Assembly: GCA_947487895.1 (NCBI GenBank)
Contig: CANKYF010000018.1
Coordinates: 23,382 to 87,381 of the forward strand
Reading direction: 5' to 3'
Length of the DNA: 64,000 nucleotides
From: an uncultured Flavobacteriaceae bacterium
GTDB taxonomy: Bacteria; Bacteroidota; Bacteroidia; Flavobacteriales; Flavobacteriaceae
Shown here one piece after another: positions 17,710 to 27,372 of this stretch. The notes under the pieces are model-generated. The model saw nothing but the letters and a program-made list of their open reading frames with translations. It had not been told where the DNA came from and did not search any database. The position numbers were made by a program, and so were the translations under genes. Within the stretch, counting starts at the first letter, position 1. Every line of letters starts with the position of its first letter.

Positions 17710-19719
17710 TTAATCTACATTGTCATGTAAAAATGAATTATTACTTCTTAATTGAATATCATCGTTATCATCTAAACCAACGCTTGTTCTAGATATATCG
17801 TTTTCAGATGGTTTTTTATCACTTAAATCTACACCTTGACGTTTATAAGCTGGCACTTTTTCTATATCATCAATTTTAGCATTATTAAATTTATAGTTAA
17901 AGTCCTTCATTTTACGTCTACGTTCTTCTGCCCTCTCTTTCAATAATTCAGAAATTGGTGTATTCATTGGATCTATTTCCTCTGTTGCTTCTTCATCAGC
18001 AACATTTTCGCGAATCACTTTTCTTTCAAAAACCACATCATTATCTACCTCCTCTAAAACTTCTGAAGACTTCGTCTGATTCATAGAAGATTCCACCTCA
18101 GCGTAATCATCTAATACATGACGAATATCTCCTTCTTCGTTTGTCTCAGTAACCGTAATTAACTCTGTATAGTCATTTACTTTAATATCCTTAATTTCGG
18201 AATCATCCAAACTATAAGAAACTATTTCTTCTTCCTTTTCTTCGTTTACTTCTTCAGTTCTATTGGTTATAGGTAAATCGAAAGTTAACGTAATTTGTTG
18301 CTCTTCTTCAACCGTTTCAGATATAACATCTATATTTCTAATATCATCTACTTCGTTACCCATTTTGGTTACAGGTTTAATGATAAAATCTTCATCTTCT
18401 ACGACATCTGGATCTGGATCTGAATTCACCTCTTCGTAAACTACGCCCATGTTTTTTATAATTTCAGAAGTAGGAATCAAATCCAATCCTTTTTCCTCTG
18501 GTTTGGGCTGTACTTTATTTGCAAATTCCTTTTTTCTAGCCACTGGCTTTTCTTCCTCTTCCGTTTCTAAATCTAACGTATGACGAACAACAACTGGCGG
18601 TTCTTCTTTCTTCTCTAATTCTATTACTGGCGCAATAATTACAGGTTCTTTTTCTTCTGAAGTTAAATCTTGTTCTTCTGAAGTTAAAGAATGAACTACT
18701 TTTTTAGTTTCCGTATTTGTTATTTCATCTTGCTGTTCTATATTAAAACCAGTTGCTATAATAGTTACTGCAATTGATTCTTCTAAAGATTCATCTTCTC
18801 CAACACCCATGATGATATTGGCCCCATAACCAGCTTCATCCTGAATATGATCATTAATTTCTCCAATCTCATCAATTGTAATTTCATCACTTCCAGAAAC
18901 TATAAGCAGCAATACATTTTTAGCTCCGGTTATTTTATTATCGTTTAACAAAGGTGAATCTAACGCTTTTCTAATAGCATCTTGTGCTCTGTTTTGACCA
19001 GATGCAATTGCAGACCCCATAATAGCCGTACCACTATTACTTAATACTGTTTTAGCATCACGTAAATCTATATTTTGTGTATAGTGATGTGTAATTACTT
19101 CTGCTATACCACGAGCGGCCGTAGATAACACTTCATCTGCTTTAGAAAACCCTGCTTTAAACCCAAGGTTTCCATAAACTTCTCTAAGTTTATTATTATT
19201 GATAACGATTAAAGAGTCGACAACATTTCTTATTTTTTCTATCCCCTTTTGAGATTGCTCTAAACGCATCCTACCTTCAAACTGAAAAGGCATTGTTACA
19301 ATACCTACTGTTAAAATGTCTAGATCTTTAGCCATTTTAGCAATAATAGGTGCTGCTCCAGTACCAGTACCACCTCCCATTCCGGCTGTAATAAATACCA
19401 TTTTAGTGTTTGAGTCTAGCATTCTAGAGATTTCCTCAAAACTTTCAACAGCAGATTGCTCTCCTATATCAGGGTTAGCTCCCGCTCCTAATCCTTCTGT
19501 TAAGTTAATACCTAACTGAATTTTATTAGGCACACCACTATTTTGTAGTGCTTGCGCATCGGTATTACAGATATAAAAGTCTACACCTTTTATACCTTGT
19601 TGGAACATATGGTTTATGGCATTACTACCACCACCACCAACACCGATAACTTTAATAACATTTGATTGATTTTTGGGTAAATCAAATGCAATACTTTCGA
19701 ATTCTTTGTTGCCGCTCAT
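17710..19719 (-). CDS. ftsZ: Cell division GTPase FtsZ, long acidic tail
   Basis: 669 residues. The tubulin-like core (about 15-335) shows the nucleotide-binding glycines VGVGGGGSNA, the tubulin signature GGGTGTG (115-121) and the T7-loop region around DEVLSTAARGI. FtsZ polymerises into the Z ring on the inner membrane. After the core come more than 300 residues rich in Glu, Val and Lys, then a basic patch (RAEERRRKMKDFNYKF) and a conserved end (VPAYKRQGVDL), which probably binds FtsA. FtsZ in most bacteria is about 380-400 residues, but long linkers are normal in Flavobacteriia. It is the last dcw gene, 53 bp after ftsA. Confidence 0.98.
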   Translation of the reverse strand: MSGNKEFESIAFDLPKNQSNVIKVIGVGGGGSNAINHMFQQGIKGVDFYICNTDAQALQNSGVPNKIQLGINLTEGLGAGANPDIGEQSAVESFEEISRMLDSNTKMVFITAGMGGGTGTGAAPIIAKMAKDLDILTVGIVTMPFQFEGRMRLEQSQKGIEKIRNVVDSLIVINNNKLREVYGNLGFKAGFSKADEVLSTAARGIAEVITHHYTQNIDLRDAKTVLSNSGTAIMGSAIASGQNRAQDAIRKALDSPLLNDNKITGAKNVLLLIVSGSDEITIDEIGEINDHIQDEAGYGANIIMGVGEDESLEESIAVTIIATGFNIEQQDEITNTETKKVVHSLTSEEQDLTSEEKEPVIIAPVIELEKKEEPPVVVRHTLDLETEEEEKPVARKKEFANKVQPKPEEKGLDLIPTSEIIKNMGVVYEEVNSDPDPDVVEDEDFIIKPVTKMGNEVDDIRNIDVISETVEEEQQITLTFDLPITNRTEEVNEEKEEEIVSYSLDDSEIKDIKVNDYTELITVTETNEEGDIRHVLDDYAEVESSMNQTKSSEVLEEVDNDVVFERKVIRENVADEEATEEIDPMNTPISELLKERAEERRRKMKDFNYKFNNAKIDDIEKVPAYKRQGVDLSDKKPSENDISRTSVGLDDNDDIQLRSNNSFLHDNVD

Positions 19720-19772
19720 AAATTCTTTTTTTCTGGGGTTTTGTACTTACTTTTTTTGTTCAATGGTTTATT

Positions 19773-21086
19773 TTATTCTGCGTTATCTAGAAAATCTTTA
19801 ACCCTTTCAGTTAATTTATCCAGAAACGATTTGCGTTCTTTTTTAGGTTCTTCAACTACAACATCTTCAGGTGTTTCATCGGCTTCATCAACCTGAATGG
19901 TTGTTTCTAATTCTACTTTTTTTCTGTCTTGACGTTTTAATCCATCTAAAACTAAACCTACCGCAGTAGCAAATAATGGGCTGGTTATATCTTCATCACT
20001 ATCTCCCGCTAAATGCTCGTTAGGATACCCTATTCTGGTATCCATTCCTGTAATATATTCAACCAATTGCTTAAGGTGTTTTAATTGACTCCCACCTCCT
20101 GTTAAAACAATACCTGCAATTAGTTTCTTTTTTTGTTCTTCATGCCCGTAATTTTTAATTTCAACATAGACCTGTTCAATTATTTCAACTACACGCGCAT
20201 GAATTATTTTAGACAAATTCTTGAGGGTAATTTCTTTTGGCTCTCTACCACGCAAACCTGGTATAGATACAATTTCATTGTCTTTATTTTCACCTGGCCA
20301 CGCAGAGCCAAATTTTATTTTTAAAAGTTCAGCTTGTTTTTCTATAATAGAACAGCCTTCTTTAATATCTTCTGTTATCACATTTCCTCCAAAAGGAATT
20401 ACGGCGGTATGACGAATGATACCATCTCTAAAAATGGCTAAATCCGTAGTTCCACCACCTATATCAATTAACGCTACACCAGCTTCTTTTTCTTCTTGAC
20501 TTAACACAGCGTTTGCAGAAGCTAATGGTTCTAGGGTAATACCTTCAAGGTTTAGCCCTGAACTCTGCACACATCTTCCTATATTTCTGATTGATGACGC
20601 CTGACCAACAACCACATGAAAATTGGCTTCCAAACGTCCGCCATACATCCCTATTGGTTCTTTTATTTCAGCTTGTCCATCAACCTTATATTCTTGAGGC
20701 AACACATGAATGATTTCTTCTCCTGGTAACATAACCAATTTATGAACTTGGTTAATTAACCTATCAATATCATCATCATCTATAACACTATCTGAATTTG
20801 GTCTGGTTATATAATCACTATGTTGTAAACTTCTAATATGCTGTCCTGCAATACCAACAGTAACATCTTCAATCTTCATATCTGCAGCAGCTTCTGCTTC
20901 TTGTACAGCTTGCTGAATAGACTGAATAGTTTGTGTAATATTATTAACCACACCACGATGCACACCTAAACTTTTAGATTTACCAATACCTAAAATCTCA
21001 AGTTTACCGTAATCGTTCTTTCGACCAATCATGGCTACAATTTTTGTGGTTCCTATGTCTAATCCTACTGCTAAATTATGTTCCAT
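19773..21086 (-). CDS. ftsA: Cell division protein FtsA
   Basis: 437 residues. It is an actin-fold ATPase that tethers FtsZ to the membrane. The N-terminus VGLDIGTTKIVAMIG is the phosphate-1 motif; the 1C subdomain follows at about 85-165; GVALIDIGGGTTDLAIF is phosphate-2; and GIVLTGGGSQLKHL is the adenosine motif. The last 20 residues (FLDKLTERVKDFLDNAE) form the amphipathic membrane-targeting helix. It lies 94 bp after ftsQ and 53 bp before ftsZ. Confidence 0.98.
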   Translation of the reverse strand: MEHNLAVGLDIGTTKIVAMIGRKNDYGKLEILGIGKSKSLGVHRGVVNNITQTIQSIQQAVQEAEAAADMKIEDVTVGIAGQHIRSLQHSDYITRPNSDSVIDDDDIDRLINQVHKLVMLPGEEIIHVLPQEYKVDGQAEIKEPIGMYGGRLEANFHVVVGQASSIRNIGRCVQSSGLNLEGITLEPLASANAVLSQEEKEAGVALIDIGGGTTDLAIFRDGIIRHTAVIPFGGNVITEDIKEGCSIIEKQAELLKIKFGSAWPGENKDNEIVSIPGLRGREPKEITLKNLSKIIHARVVEIIEQVYVEIKNYGHEEQKKKLIAGIVLTGGGSQLKHLKQLVEYITGMDTRIGYPNEHLAGDSDEDITSPLFATAVGLVLDGLKRQDRKKVELETTIQVDEADETPEDVVVEEPKKERKSFLDKLTERVKDFLDNAE

Positions 21087-21180
21087 AGTCTAAATTTTAC
21101 TCAATATATTGAGATTTAAAACTTCAATATTTATTCAGCTTTGCTATATTTTTTACTTTTAAATGTATTAGAAACAATTA

Positions 21181-21903
21181 TTAACTTTGTTTACTGCACA
21201 CTACTTGGTTATCAAACTGTAAATTCACCTTCGTATAATCATTCAGCGTGTTTTCTTTTAAACTCTTTATGTAAAACGCTTTTAGATTATTAATTTTCTT
21301 ATCTAATAATTTTATATCTCCTAATTTCACCAAAAAATTGCACTGTCTGAGTCTTAAAAACAATGCTTTATCTCTACTTTGATGTATTTCTACTACATGC
21401 TTTTTTAAAAATTCATCATTTTGAATTTTTTTGGCAACAGTAAAGATGTTTTTTAAATTGTTTTTCTCTACAGAACCTGTAACCAATGGTACCCTAGCTG
21501 AATAATTAGGCGACAAAGGCATAAATGAACCTTCATCATCAACGTAATACGAAGCATTTGTACTCACTCTTGCAATAGGTGTTTTTTGCTCTATTTTAGC
21601 ATTAAGTATACCATTTACAGCAACATACACCTCCGCAGATTTAATCATCGGATTAGACTTTAGAGAATTCTCTAATTCATTCAAATCTAAAATTTCTTTT
21701 GGCACGTTTTTCACGCCTTGGTAATTTTGTATTAACAATTTACTAACATTGTCATGCGTTATAAAAGGTTTATTTTCTCCGATAAACATCACATTAGGGC
21801 TTGAAATTTCCCTAATTCCATTTTTGCGCGACGCAAATGCATATAGAAATACTATAAGCCCCAATAAGACTATCATTTTTATGTAATTCCAATTAACTCG
21901 CAA
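21181..21903 (-). CDS. ftsQ: Cell division protein FtsQ
   Basis: 240 residues. One N-terminal transmembrane helix (about 10-24, MIVLLGLIVFLYAFA) is followed by a periplasmic POTRA-like region (about 35-115) and a C-terminal beta domain, the usual bitopic FtsQ plan. The start is TTG at 21903, overlapping the murC stop by 11 bases. The first in-frame ATG lies at residue 10, inside the membrane helix, so the TTG start is preferred. Together with FtsL it recruits later divisome proteins. Confidence 0.93.
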   Translation of the reverse strand: MRVNWNYIKMIVLLGLIVFLYAFASRKNGIREISSPNVMFIGENKPFITHDNVSKLLIQNYQGVKNVPKEILDLNELENSLKSNPMIKSAEVYVAVNGILNAKIEQKTPIARVSTNASYYVDDEGSFMPLSPNYSARVPLVTGSVEKNNLKNIFTVAKKIQNDEFLKKHVVEIHQSRDKALFLRLRQCNFLVKLGDIKLLDKKINNLKAFYIKSLKENTLNDYTKVNLQFDNQVVCSKQS

Positions 21904-23245
21904 CGCTTAATCCTTTTTTTATTCGTTTTACTTCTTCTCCTATATCTCCAGCTCCAATGGTTAAAATTACCTGAGCTTCACTCTCTTGAATTTTATTAAC
22001 CAGAGCCTCTTTTTCAACCAATTGTTTATTATTGTTTTCTATTTTCCCTAACAACCATGAAGACGTCACCCCTTCTATTGGCAACTCTCTAGCTGGATAA
22101 ATGTCTAATAGTAAGATTTCATCAAACTGAGATAAACTTTCAGCAAATTCATCTGCAAAATCTTTTGTCCTACTGAATAGATGCGGCTGAAAAATAGCCA
22201 ATACACTTTTTGCAGGGTACATTTCTCTAACCGCTTGATGTACTGCATTAATTTCTTCTGGATGATGTGCATAATCATCAATAAACACCAATTCTTCGGT
22301 TTTTATTTGGTATGTAAACCTTCTTTTTACACCTTTAAATGATGCTAAAGCTTTGGCGAGCTGCTGGTGAGGGCAACCATACTCTACAGCCATCGCCAAG
22401 GCTATTAATGCATTAGACAAATTATGTCTACCTGGTAGGTCAAATCTTATATTTTCTATGGTTGTTACGGGTGTTTTTACATCAAAAACATAACTACCAT
22501 TTTCTATTTTTATATTTTTTGCAGAATAATCTGAATCATCCTCAATACCATATGTAATCCCACTAATTGGCAAACCGTTTCTAACAAATAATTTCCCACT
22601 AGGTTTGATACGTTTTGTAAACTCTACAAACGATTCTTTTAAAGCATCAGCTTCTCCATAAATATCTAGATGATCTGCATCCATTGATGTTATGCAAGCT
22701 AAATTTGGAGATAATGTTAAAAAAGACCTATCAAACTCATCAGCCTCTACCACAGATACATCTGTTCCTTTTAAAATTAAATTAGAATTATAATTCTCTG
22801 TAACACCACCTAAAAAAGCCGTTACCTCAACATCACATTCATGCAATAAATGCCCCAAAATACTAGACGTGGTAGTCTTTCCATGTGTTCCTGCAACAGC
22901 TAAACAAAACGTGTTTTCAGTAATCAAACCTAATACTTGAGAACGTTTTAATACAGTATAGTTATTATCTCTAAAATAAGTTAACTCCTTATGATTATTA
23001 GGTATTGCAGGTGTATAAACCACCAATGTGTTTTCTGGATTTAAAAAATCACCCGAAACATTATCAATTGCATCATCAAAATGAACATTTATACCCAAGC
23101 TACCTAACGCATCAGTAATTTCGGTTGGCGTTTTATCATAACCTGCTACTTGCTTATTATTCGCCTTAAAATACCTAGCCAAAGCACTCATACCAATGCC
23201 GCCAACACCTACAAAATATATGTTATGTATATTATTTAAATTCAT
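21893..23245 (-). CDS. murC: UDP-N-acetylmuramate--L-alanine ligase
   Basis: 450 residues, the normal MurC length. The N-terminal nucleotide-sugar-binding domain begins [16 protein letters not shown], the ATP loop is [16 protein letters not shown] near residue 120, and the central catalytic signature includes [32 protein letters not shown] sequence near 190-215. It adds the first amino acid of the peptidoglycan stem in the cytoplasm. The ATG shares an ATGA overlap with the murG stop, and the end overlaps ftsQ, indicating translational coupling. Confidence 0.98.
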   Translation of the reverse strand: MNLNNIHNIYFVGVGGIGMSALARYFKANNKQVAGYDKTPTEITDALGSLGINVHFDDAIDNVSGDFLNPENTLVVYTPAIPNNHKELTYFRDNNYTVLKRSQVLGLITENTFCLAVAGTHGKTTTSSILGHLLHECDVEVTAFLGGVTENYNSNLILKGTDVSVVEADEFDRSFLTLSPNLACITSMDADHLDIYGEADALKESFVEFTKRIKPSGKLFVRNGLPISGITYGIEDDSDYSAKNIKIENGSYVFDVKTPVTTIENIRFDLPGRHNLSNALIALAMAVEYGCPHQQLAKALASFKGVKRRFTYQIKTEELVFIDDYAHHPEEINAVHQAVREMYPAKSVLAIFQPHLFSRTKDFADEFAESLSQFDEILLLDIYPARELPIEGVTSSWLLGKIENNNKQLVEKEALVNKIQESEAQVILTIGAGDIGEEVKRIKKGLSVAS

Positions 23246-24351
23246 GCTTTATTTAAAAGTTTCTCAACTTCGTCTGCTATATCTTTTGTAGCATTTACCA
23301 ATGCTAGTTTTTTAATATTTTCTCCCAATACCTTTTGTCTATCTGATGATGCTATTAATTGCGAAAATTTATTCTCAAAATCGGCATCTAAATCTTCTTC
23401 TTTAATAATCATAGCCGCATCATTCTCTACAATGGACATGGCATTTTTGGTTTGATGATCTTCCGCCACATTTGGAGATGGCACAAAAATCACAGGTTTT
23501 CCAACAATACATAATTCAGACACAGAACTTGCTCCTGCTCTTGAAATCACTATATCTGCTGCTGCATACGCACTTGCCATATCATTTAAAAACTCATACA
23601 CCTGTACATTTTTTGTATTACCATAAATTTTATATTGCTGATAATATAACTTACCACACTGCCATATTATTTGAACATTTTGAGTATCAAAAAAGTCCAA
23701 TTCTTTTTCTATTAATTGATTAACACGTCTCGCTCCTTGACTACCCCCTAAAACTAATAATGTATACTTTCCATGTTTTAAGTCGAATTGATTTTTCGCA
23801 TCAACAGCTTTCGAACTTACATCTAATAGGTCTTGGCGCACCGGATTTCCCGTTTTTATAATTTTACCTTTCGGAAAAAAACGTTCTAAATCATCATAGG
23901 CTACACATATTTTTTGTGCTTTTTTCGCCAATAATTTATTCGTGATACCTGGATACGAATTCTGTTCTTGTATTAATGTTGGAATATTCTTTGAATTTGC
24001 AACATATAATAAAGGACCACTAGCAAATCCTCCAGTGCCTATAGCAACATCAGGCTTAAAAGACTTAATAATTTTTCTAGATTTAAGTACACTACTCAAA
24101 ACTTTAAAAGGAAACATTAAATTCTTCAAAGTTAATTTTCGTTGAATTCCTGAAATCCAAAGCCCCTTAATTTCATATCCTGCTTGTGGCACTTTTTCCA
24201 TTTCCATTCTATCTTCTGCACCTACAAACAAAAATTCGGCATTAGGGTAACGAGATTTCAACTCATTAGCAATAGCTATTGCTGGATAAATATGCCCTCC
24301 TGTTCCTCCTCCGGATAATATGATTTTATATATATTTGATTTACGATTCAC
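23242..24351 (-). CDS. murG: UDP-GlcNAc:lipid I N-acetylglucosaminyltransferase MurG
   Basis: 369 residues. GT28 fold: the N-terminal [15 protein letters not shown] loop binds lipid I, and the C-terminal [32 protein letters not shown] segments bind UDP-GlcNAc. It makes lipid II at the inner membrane. The only plausible start is GTG at 24351; no ATG occurs before the conserved [11 protein letters not shown]. This start sits in repeat-like sequence next to the four-helix-bundle ORF, whose stop is three bases upstream, so the original start region may have been remodelled. Confidence 0.97.
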   Translation of the reverse strand: MNRKSNIYKIILSGGGTGGHIYPAIAIANELKSRYPNAEFLFVGAEDRMEMEKVPQAGYEIKGLWISGIQRKLTLKNLMFPFKVLSSVLKSRKIIKSFKPDVAIGTGGFASGPLLYVANSKNIPTLIQEQNSYPGITNKLLAKKAQKICVAYDDLERFFPKGKIIKTGNPVRQDLLDVSSKAVDAKNQFDLKHGKYTLLVLGGSQGARRVNQLIEKELDFFDTQNVQIIWQCGKLYYQQYKIYGNTKNVQVYEFLNDMASAYAAADIVISRAGASSVSELCIVGKPVIFVPSPNVAEDHQTKNAMSIVENDAAMIIKEEDLDADFENKFSQLIASSDRQKVLGENIKKLALVNATKDIADEVEKLLNKA

Positions 24352-24370
24352 AATTTATGATTTGCGATTT
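24336..24370. repeat. ACGATT-rich repeat at the murG/four-helix junction
   Basis: Two related units, ttacgattcac and atgatttgcgatt, span the end of the four-helix-bundle gene and the murG start. In style they resemble the repeats at 24712-24745 and 27341-27372. Confidence 0.5.
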
Positions 24371-24708
24371 CTCATCGTTTTTATTGACGCTACTACTATT
24401 GATAATAATTCATTAGCTTCCGAGTGAAGTCTTTCAATTTCTTCTTTCTCTTTACCTCCAATTTCTAACAACAATTCTAGAAAATACATACTCTCATCCG
24501 CCTCTTCTTCGACTATTTTTAATTTATTTATAAAATCAGCAGTAGATTTCGCTCTACATGCTGCCCTATAATTTGCCCCAACAGAACTAGAACATCTTAT
24601 TAATTGATTGCAATACGCATTAAATTCTCTTGAGATAGGAAATTTTGAACACAGCCTCCAACAATCAATTGCAAATCTTTTTGTTCTACTTTTAATTTTT
24701 TCTTTCAT
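24355..24708 (-). CDS. Four-helix-bundle protein (23S rRNA intervening-sequence protein family)
   Basis: 117 residues, mostly helical. The pattern RTKRFAIDCWRLCSKFP, LIRCSSSVGANYRAACRAKS and KLKIVEEEADESMYFLELL is that of the TIGR02436 four-helix-bundle family, first seen as ORFs inside 23S rRNA intervening sequences. The biochemical function is unknown. It lies between ftsW and murG, where dcw clusters normally have no gene, with short repeats on both sides and three bases before the murG start. It is probably an insertion that kept the operon readable. It has no signal peptide or membrane segment. Confidence 0.9.
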   Translation of the reverse strand: MKEKIKSRTKRFAIDCWRLCSKFPISREFNAYCNQLIRCSSSVGANYRAACRAKSTADFINKLKIVEEEADESMYFLELLLEIGGKEKEEIERLHSEANELLSIVVASIKTMRNRKS

Positions 24709-24711
24709 ATC

Positions 24712-24745
24712 TATCGTAATTCAAAAATCGTATTTCGTAATTATC
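24712..24745. repeat. Dispersed repeat with core cgtaattc, copy beside the four-helix gene
   Basis: It fills the gap between ftsW and the four-helix gene. It matches 27341-27372 with about two mismatches over a 26-base core (cgtaattcWaaaatcgta, then ttcgt). Confidence 0.6.
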
Positions 24746-25937
24746 AAATAGTTTCTGATAGAATTTCTAACGGATTTTCCTCTACTCGTTCTTGTTCTTT
24801 TATTTCTTCTCTTTTTGCACTTACACTTAGAATAATTCCAATTGCTAAACAAGTCATCCAAATTGATGTTCCTCCGCTACTTATTAAAGGCAACGTTTGT
24901 CCCGTTACCGGAAATAACTCTACAGCTACAGCCATATTAATTAACGCTTGAAACACAATAGGCAACCCCACTCCCAACACCAATAGTTTACCAAAAATAG
25001 TATCTGCCTTTTGAGAAGCTATTACAATCCTAAATAATAACCACATGTATAAAATCATTATAAGCATGCCACCTAACAAACCATACTCTTCAATTATTAT
25101 AGCGAAAATGAAATCTGATGATGATTGTGGTAAAAAGTTTTTCTGCCTACTTTTTCCTGGCCCTAAACCCCAAATTTCACCAGATGCTATTGCTACTTTT
25201 GCCTTTTCTATTTGATAATCTGCTTCAGTAACTTCATCATTTGAGAAATTCTCAATTCTACTCACCCAAGTATCAACTCTATTTGGCATCGCATCTGGAA
25301 ATGCTTTAGCTATTAAGACAAATAAAGTTAACATAAGCAACCCTGACCCTATTATCACTACTAAGTACCTTAATGGATAACCTCCCAAAAAAGACAACAC
25401 AACTACCATTAAAAAAATGATTGCTGTTGTTGAAAAATTTGAAGGCAATATTAGCCCAAGTATCAAAAACACTGGTAGCCAAAGCGGCAAAATAGATTCT
25501 TTGAATGTTATTTTTTTGTCTTTAATTTTAGACATGTATCTAGCCACATAAACCATTAACACCACCGATGCCAACGTTGATGTTTGAAAAGACATACCAA
25601 CTATTGGTATTCTAATCCACCTACTAGCATTAGCACCTTCAATAACAGTTCCCTGTAACACGGTTACTCCCAATAATAGCAATATAACAGGTATCATGAT
25701 AAGCGATAACCCTTTAAAGTACCTATAAGGGATTTTATGCACACCATACATAATAGTAAATCCTAAAAACAAGTGCATAAAATGCTTCACAAAAAATGCA
25801 AAGGTATTACTACCCCCTCCTTTGTATGCAAGATTACTTGCAGCACTATACACAGGCAAAAATGAAAGTATAGCCAACAACGCCACTATTGCCCAAATTA
25901 AACGATCTCCTTTTATGTTTTTAAATAGTGTTTGCAC
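24744..25937 (-). CDS. ftsW: Peptidoglycan polymerase FtsW (SEDS family)
   Basis: 397 residues and about ten membrane segments. SEDS signatures include SRIENFSNDEVTEADYQ in the large loop (about 215-240), SSSDFIFAIIIEEYGLLGG (about 270-288) and the C-terminal PLISSGGTSIW motif (about 350). It polymerises lipid II glycan at the septum together with FtsI. The start is GTG at 25937, four bases after the murD stop; no ATG precedes the first helix. Confidence 0.97.
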   Translation of the reverse strand: MQTLFKNIKGDRLIWAIVALLAILSFLPVYSAASNLAYKGGGSNTFAFFVKHFMHLFLGFTIMYGVHKIPYRYFKGLSLIMIPVILLLLGVTVLQGTVIEGANASRWIRIPIVGMSFQTSTLASVVLMVYVARYMSKIKDKKITFKESILPLWLPVFLILGLILPSNFSTTAIIFLMVVVLSFLGGYPLRYLVVIIGSGLLMLTLFVLIAKAFPDAMPNRVDTWVSRIENFSNDEVTEADYQIEKAKVAIASGEIWGLGPGKSRQKNFLPQSSSDFIFAIIIEEYGLLGGMLIMILYMWLLFRIVIASQKADTIFGKLLVLGVGLPIVFQALINMAVAVELFPVTGQTLPLISSGGTSIWMTCLAIGIILSVSAKREEIKEQERVEENPLEILSETI

Positions 25938-25941
25938 TTAC

Positions 25942-27273
25942 TTATAAATTACGTACTGCATCCTTAAATTGACGCCCTCTATCCTCATAATTTTCAAATA
26001 AATCAAAACTTGCACAAGCTGGTGACAACAATACATTATCTCCAGAGTCTGCAACTTTGTAAGCTATCTTTACCGCTTCACTCATATATTGAGTTTCAAC
26101 AATAATATCTACCATATTTCCAAAAGTGTTCATTAACTTTTCGTTATCAACACCTAAACAAATAATTGCTTTTACTTTTTCGTTTACAAATGGAAATAAT
26201 TCATCATAGTTATTCCCCTTATCAACACCACCAACAATCCAGACTGTTGGCGCATCCATACTTTCTAAAGCAAAGTAGGTTGCATTTACATTGGTAGCTT
26301 TAGAATCGTTTATGTACTGAACTTTATTTATTTTCAATACACTCTCTAAACGATGTTCTACTCCTTGAAAGTTTTCTAAACTCTCCCTAATTGTTTGTTT
26401 ACGTATTTTTAGCAAATGCGCTACGGTTGTAGCCGCCATTGCATTCTTTACGTTATGTTTTCCTTCTAATGTTAAACTTGTTGTTGGCATAGTAAATTCT
26501 TTATTATCTATATTTAGTTTTATGTTATTTCCTTCTAAATAGGTTCCGTTTTCAATTTTCTTTTCTAATGAAAATGGCAGTAATGTAGATTGAACTGGAT
26601 TATTTTTAAGATGACTAGTAATCACCTCATCATCGGCATCATAAATCAAGTAATCCTCCTTGGTTTGATTTTCAGCAATTCTGAATTTAGATTTTATATA
26701 ATTTTCAAATTGATAATCATATCTATCTAAATGATCTGGTGTGATATTAGTTATAACAGCTATATGCGGCTTAAAGCTCATAATGTCATCTAACTGAAAA
26801 CTACTTATCTCCAAAACATAGTTTTGATAGTTTTCTTCTAAAAGCTGTTTAGCAAAACTGTCACCAATGTTACCTGCTAGTCCTACGTTTAATTCTTGTT
26901 TTAGAATATGGTGTGTTAAACTTGCCGTGGTTGTTTTACCATTACTCCCTGTAATTCCAACCACTATAGCATTAGTAAACATTGAAGCAAATTCGATTTC
27001 TGAAACCACTGTAATTCCTTTTTCTCTAATTTGTTGTATCAATGGTACTTTATCAGGAATTCCAGGGCTCTTCATCACAATATCTGCATCTAGAATTTTT
27101 TCTTCGGAATGCATTTTATCTTCCCACTCAATCTCATTATGTACAAGAACCTCTTTGTATTTTTCTTTTATTTCGCCTTTATCTGAAACAAACACCTCAT
27201 ACCCTTTTTCCTTTGCTAAAAGTGCTGTTCCTACACCACTTTCTCCGCCGCCTAACACAACTAAAAGCCCCAT
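25942..27273 (-). CDS. murD: UDP-N-acetylmuramoylalanine--D-glutamate ligase
   Basis: 443 residues. The N-terminal Rossmann-like motif GGGESGVGTALLAK binds the UDP precursor, GITGSNGKTTTASLTHHIL is the Mur ATP loop, and ITPDHLDRYD and YINDSKATNVNATYFAL are MurD catalytic segments. The C-terminal LLSPACASFDLFENYEDRGRQF block is characteristic of MurD. It adds D-glutamate in the cytoplasm. The 91-bp gap to mraY contains a repeat copy. Confidence 0.98.
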   Translation of the reverse strand: MGLLVVLGGGESGVGTALLAKEKGYEVFVSDKGEIKEKYKEVLVHNEIEWEDKMHSEEKILDADIVMKSPGIPDKVPLIQQIREKGITVVSEIEFASMFTNAIVVGITGSNGKTTTASLTHHILKQELNVGLAGNIGDSFAKQLLEENYQNYVLEISSFQLDDIMSFKPHIAVITNITPDHLDRYDYQFENYIKSKFRIAENQTKEDYLIYDADDEVITSHLKNNPVQSTLLPFSLEKKIENGTYLEGNNIKLNIDNKEFTMPTTSLTLEGKHNVKNAMAATTVAHLLKIRKQTIRESLENFQGVEHRLESVLKINKVQYINDSKATNVNATYFALESMDAPTVWIVGGVDKGNNYDELFPFVNEKVKAIICLGVDNEKLMNTFGNMVDIIVETQYMSEAVKIAYKVADSGDNVLLSPACASFDLFENYEDRGRQFKDAVRNL

Positions 27274-27340
27274 CCTAAATCCTTCCCCAAAGGGTAAGGA
27301 CTTACCACTCTGCTTTTATTTGTTTTAACCTCTTTCATAA

Positions 27341-27372
27341 ACGTAATTCTAAAATCGTAATTCGTTATCGTA
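27341..27372. repeat. Dispersed repeat with core cgtaattc, copy between mraY and murD
   Basis: It is nearly identical over its core to the repeat beside the four-helix-bundle gene, but no ORF accompanies it. It covers the mraY stop region and part of the intergenic gap. Confidence 0.6.

Noticed and set aside
24355..24708. 23S rRNA intervening sequence
   Set aside because: The ORF family fits, but there is no rRNA sequence anywhere nearby.
26867..27328. 153-codon frame on the + strand opposite murD
   Set aside because: It mirrors a strongly conserved gene, has low-complexity Ser/Pro/Leu composition and no family motif.
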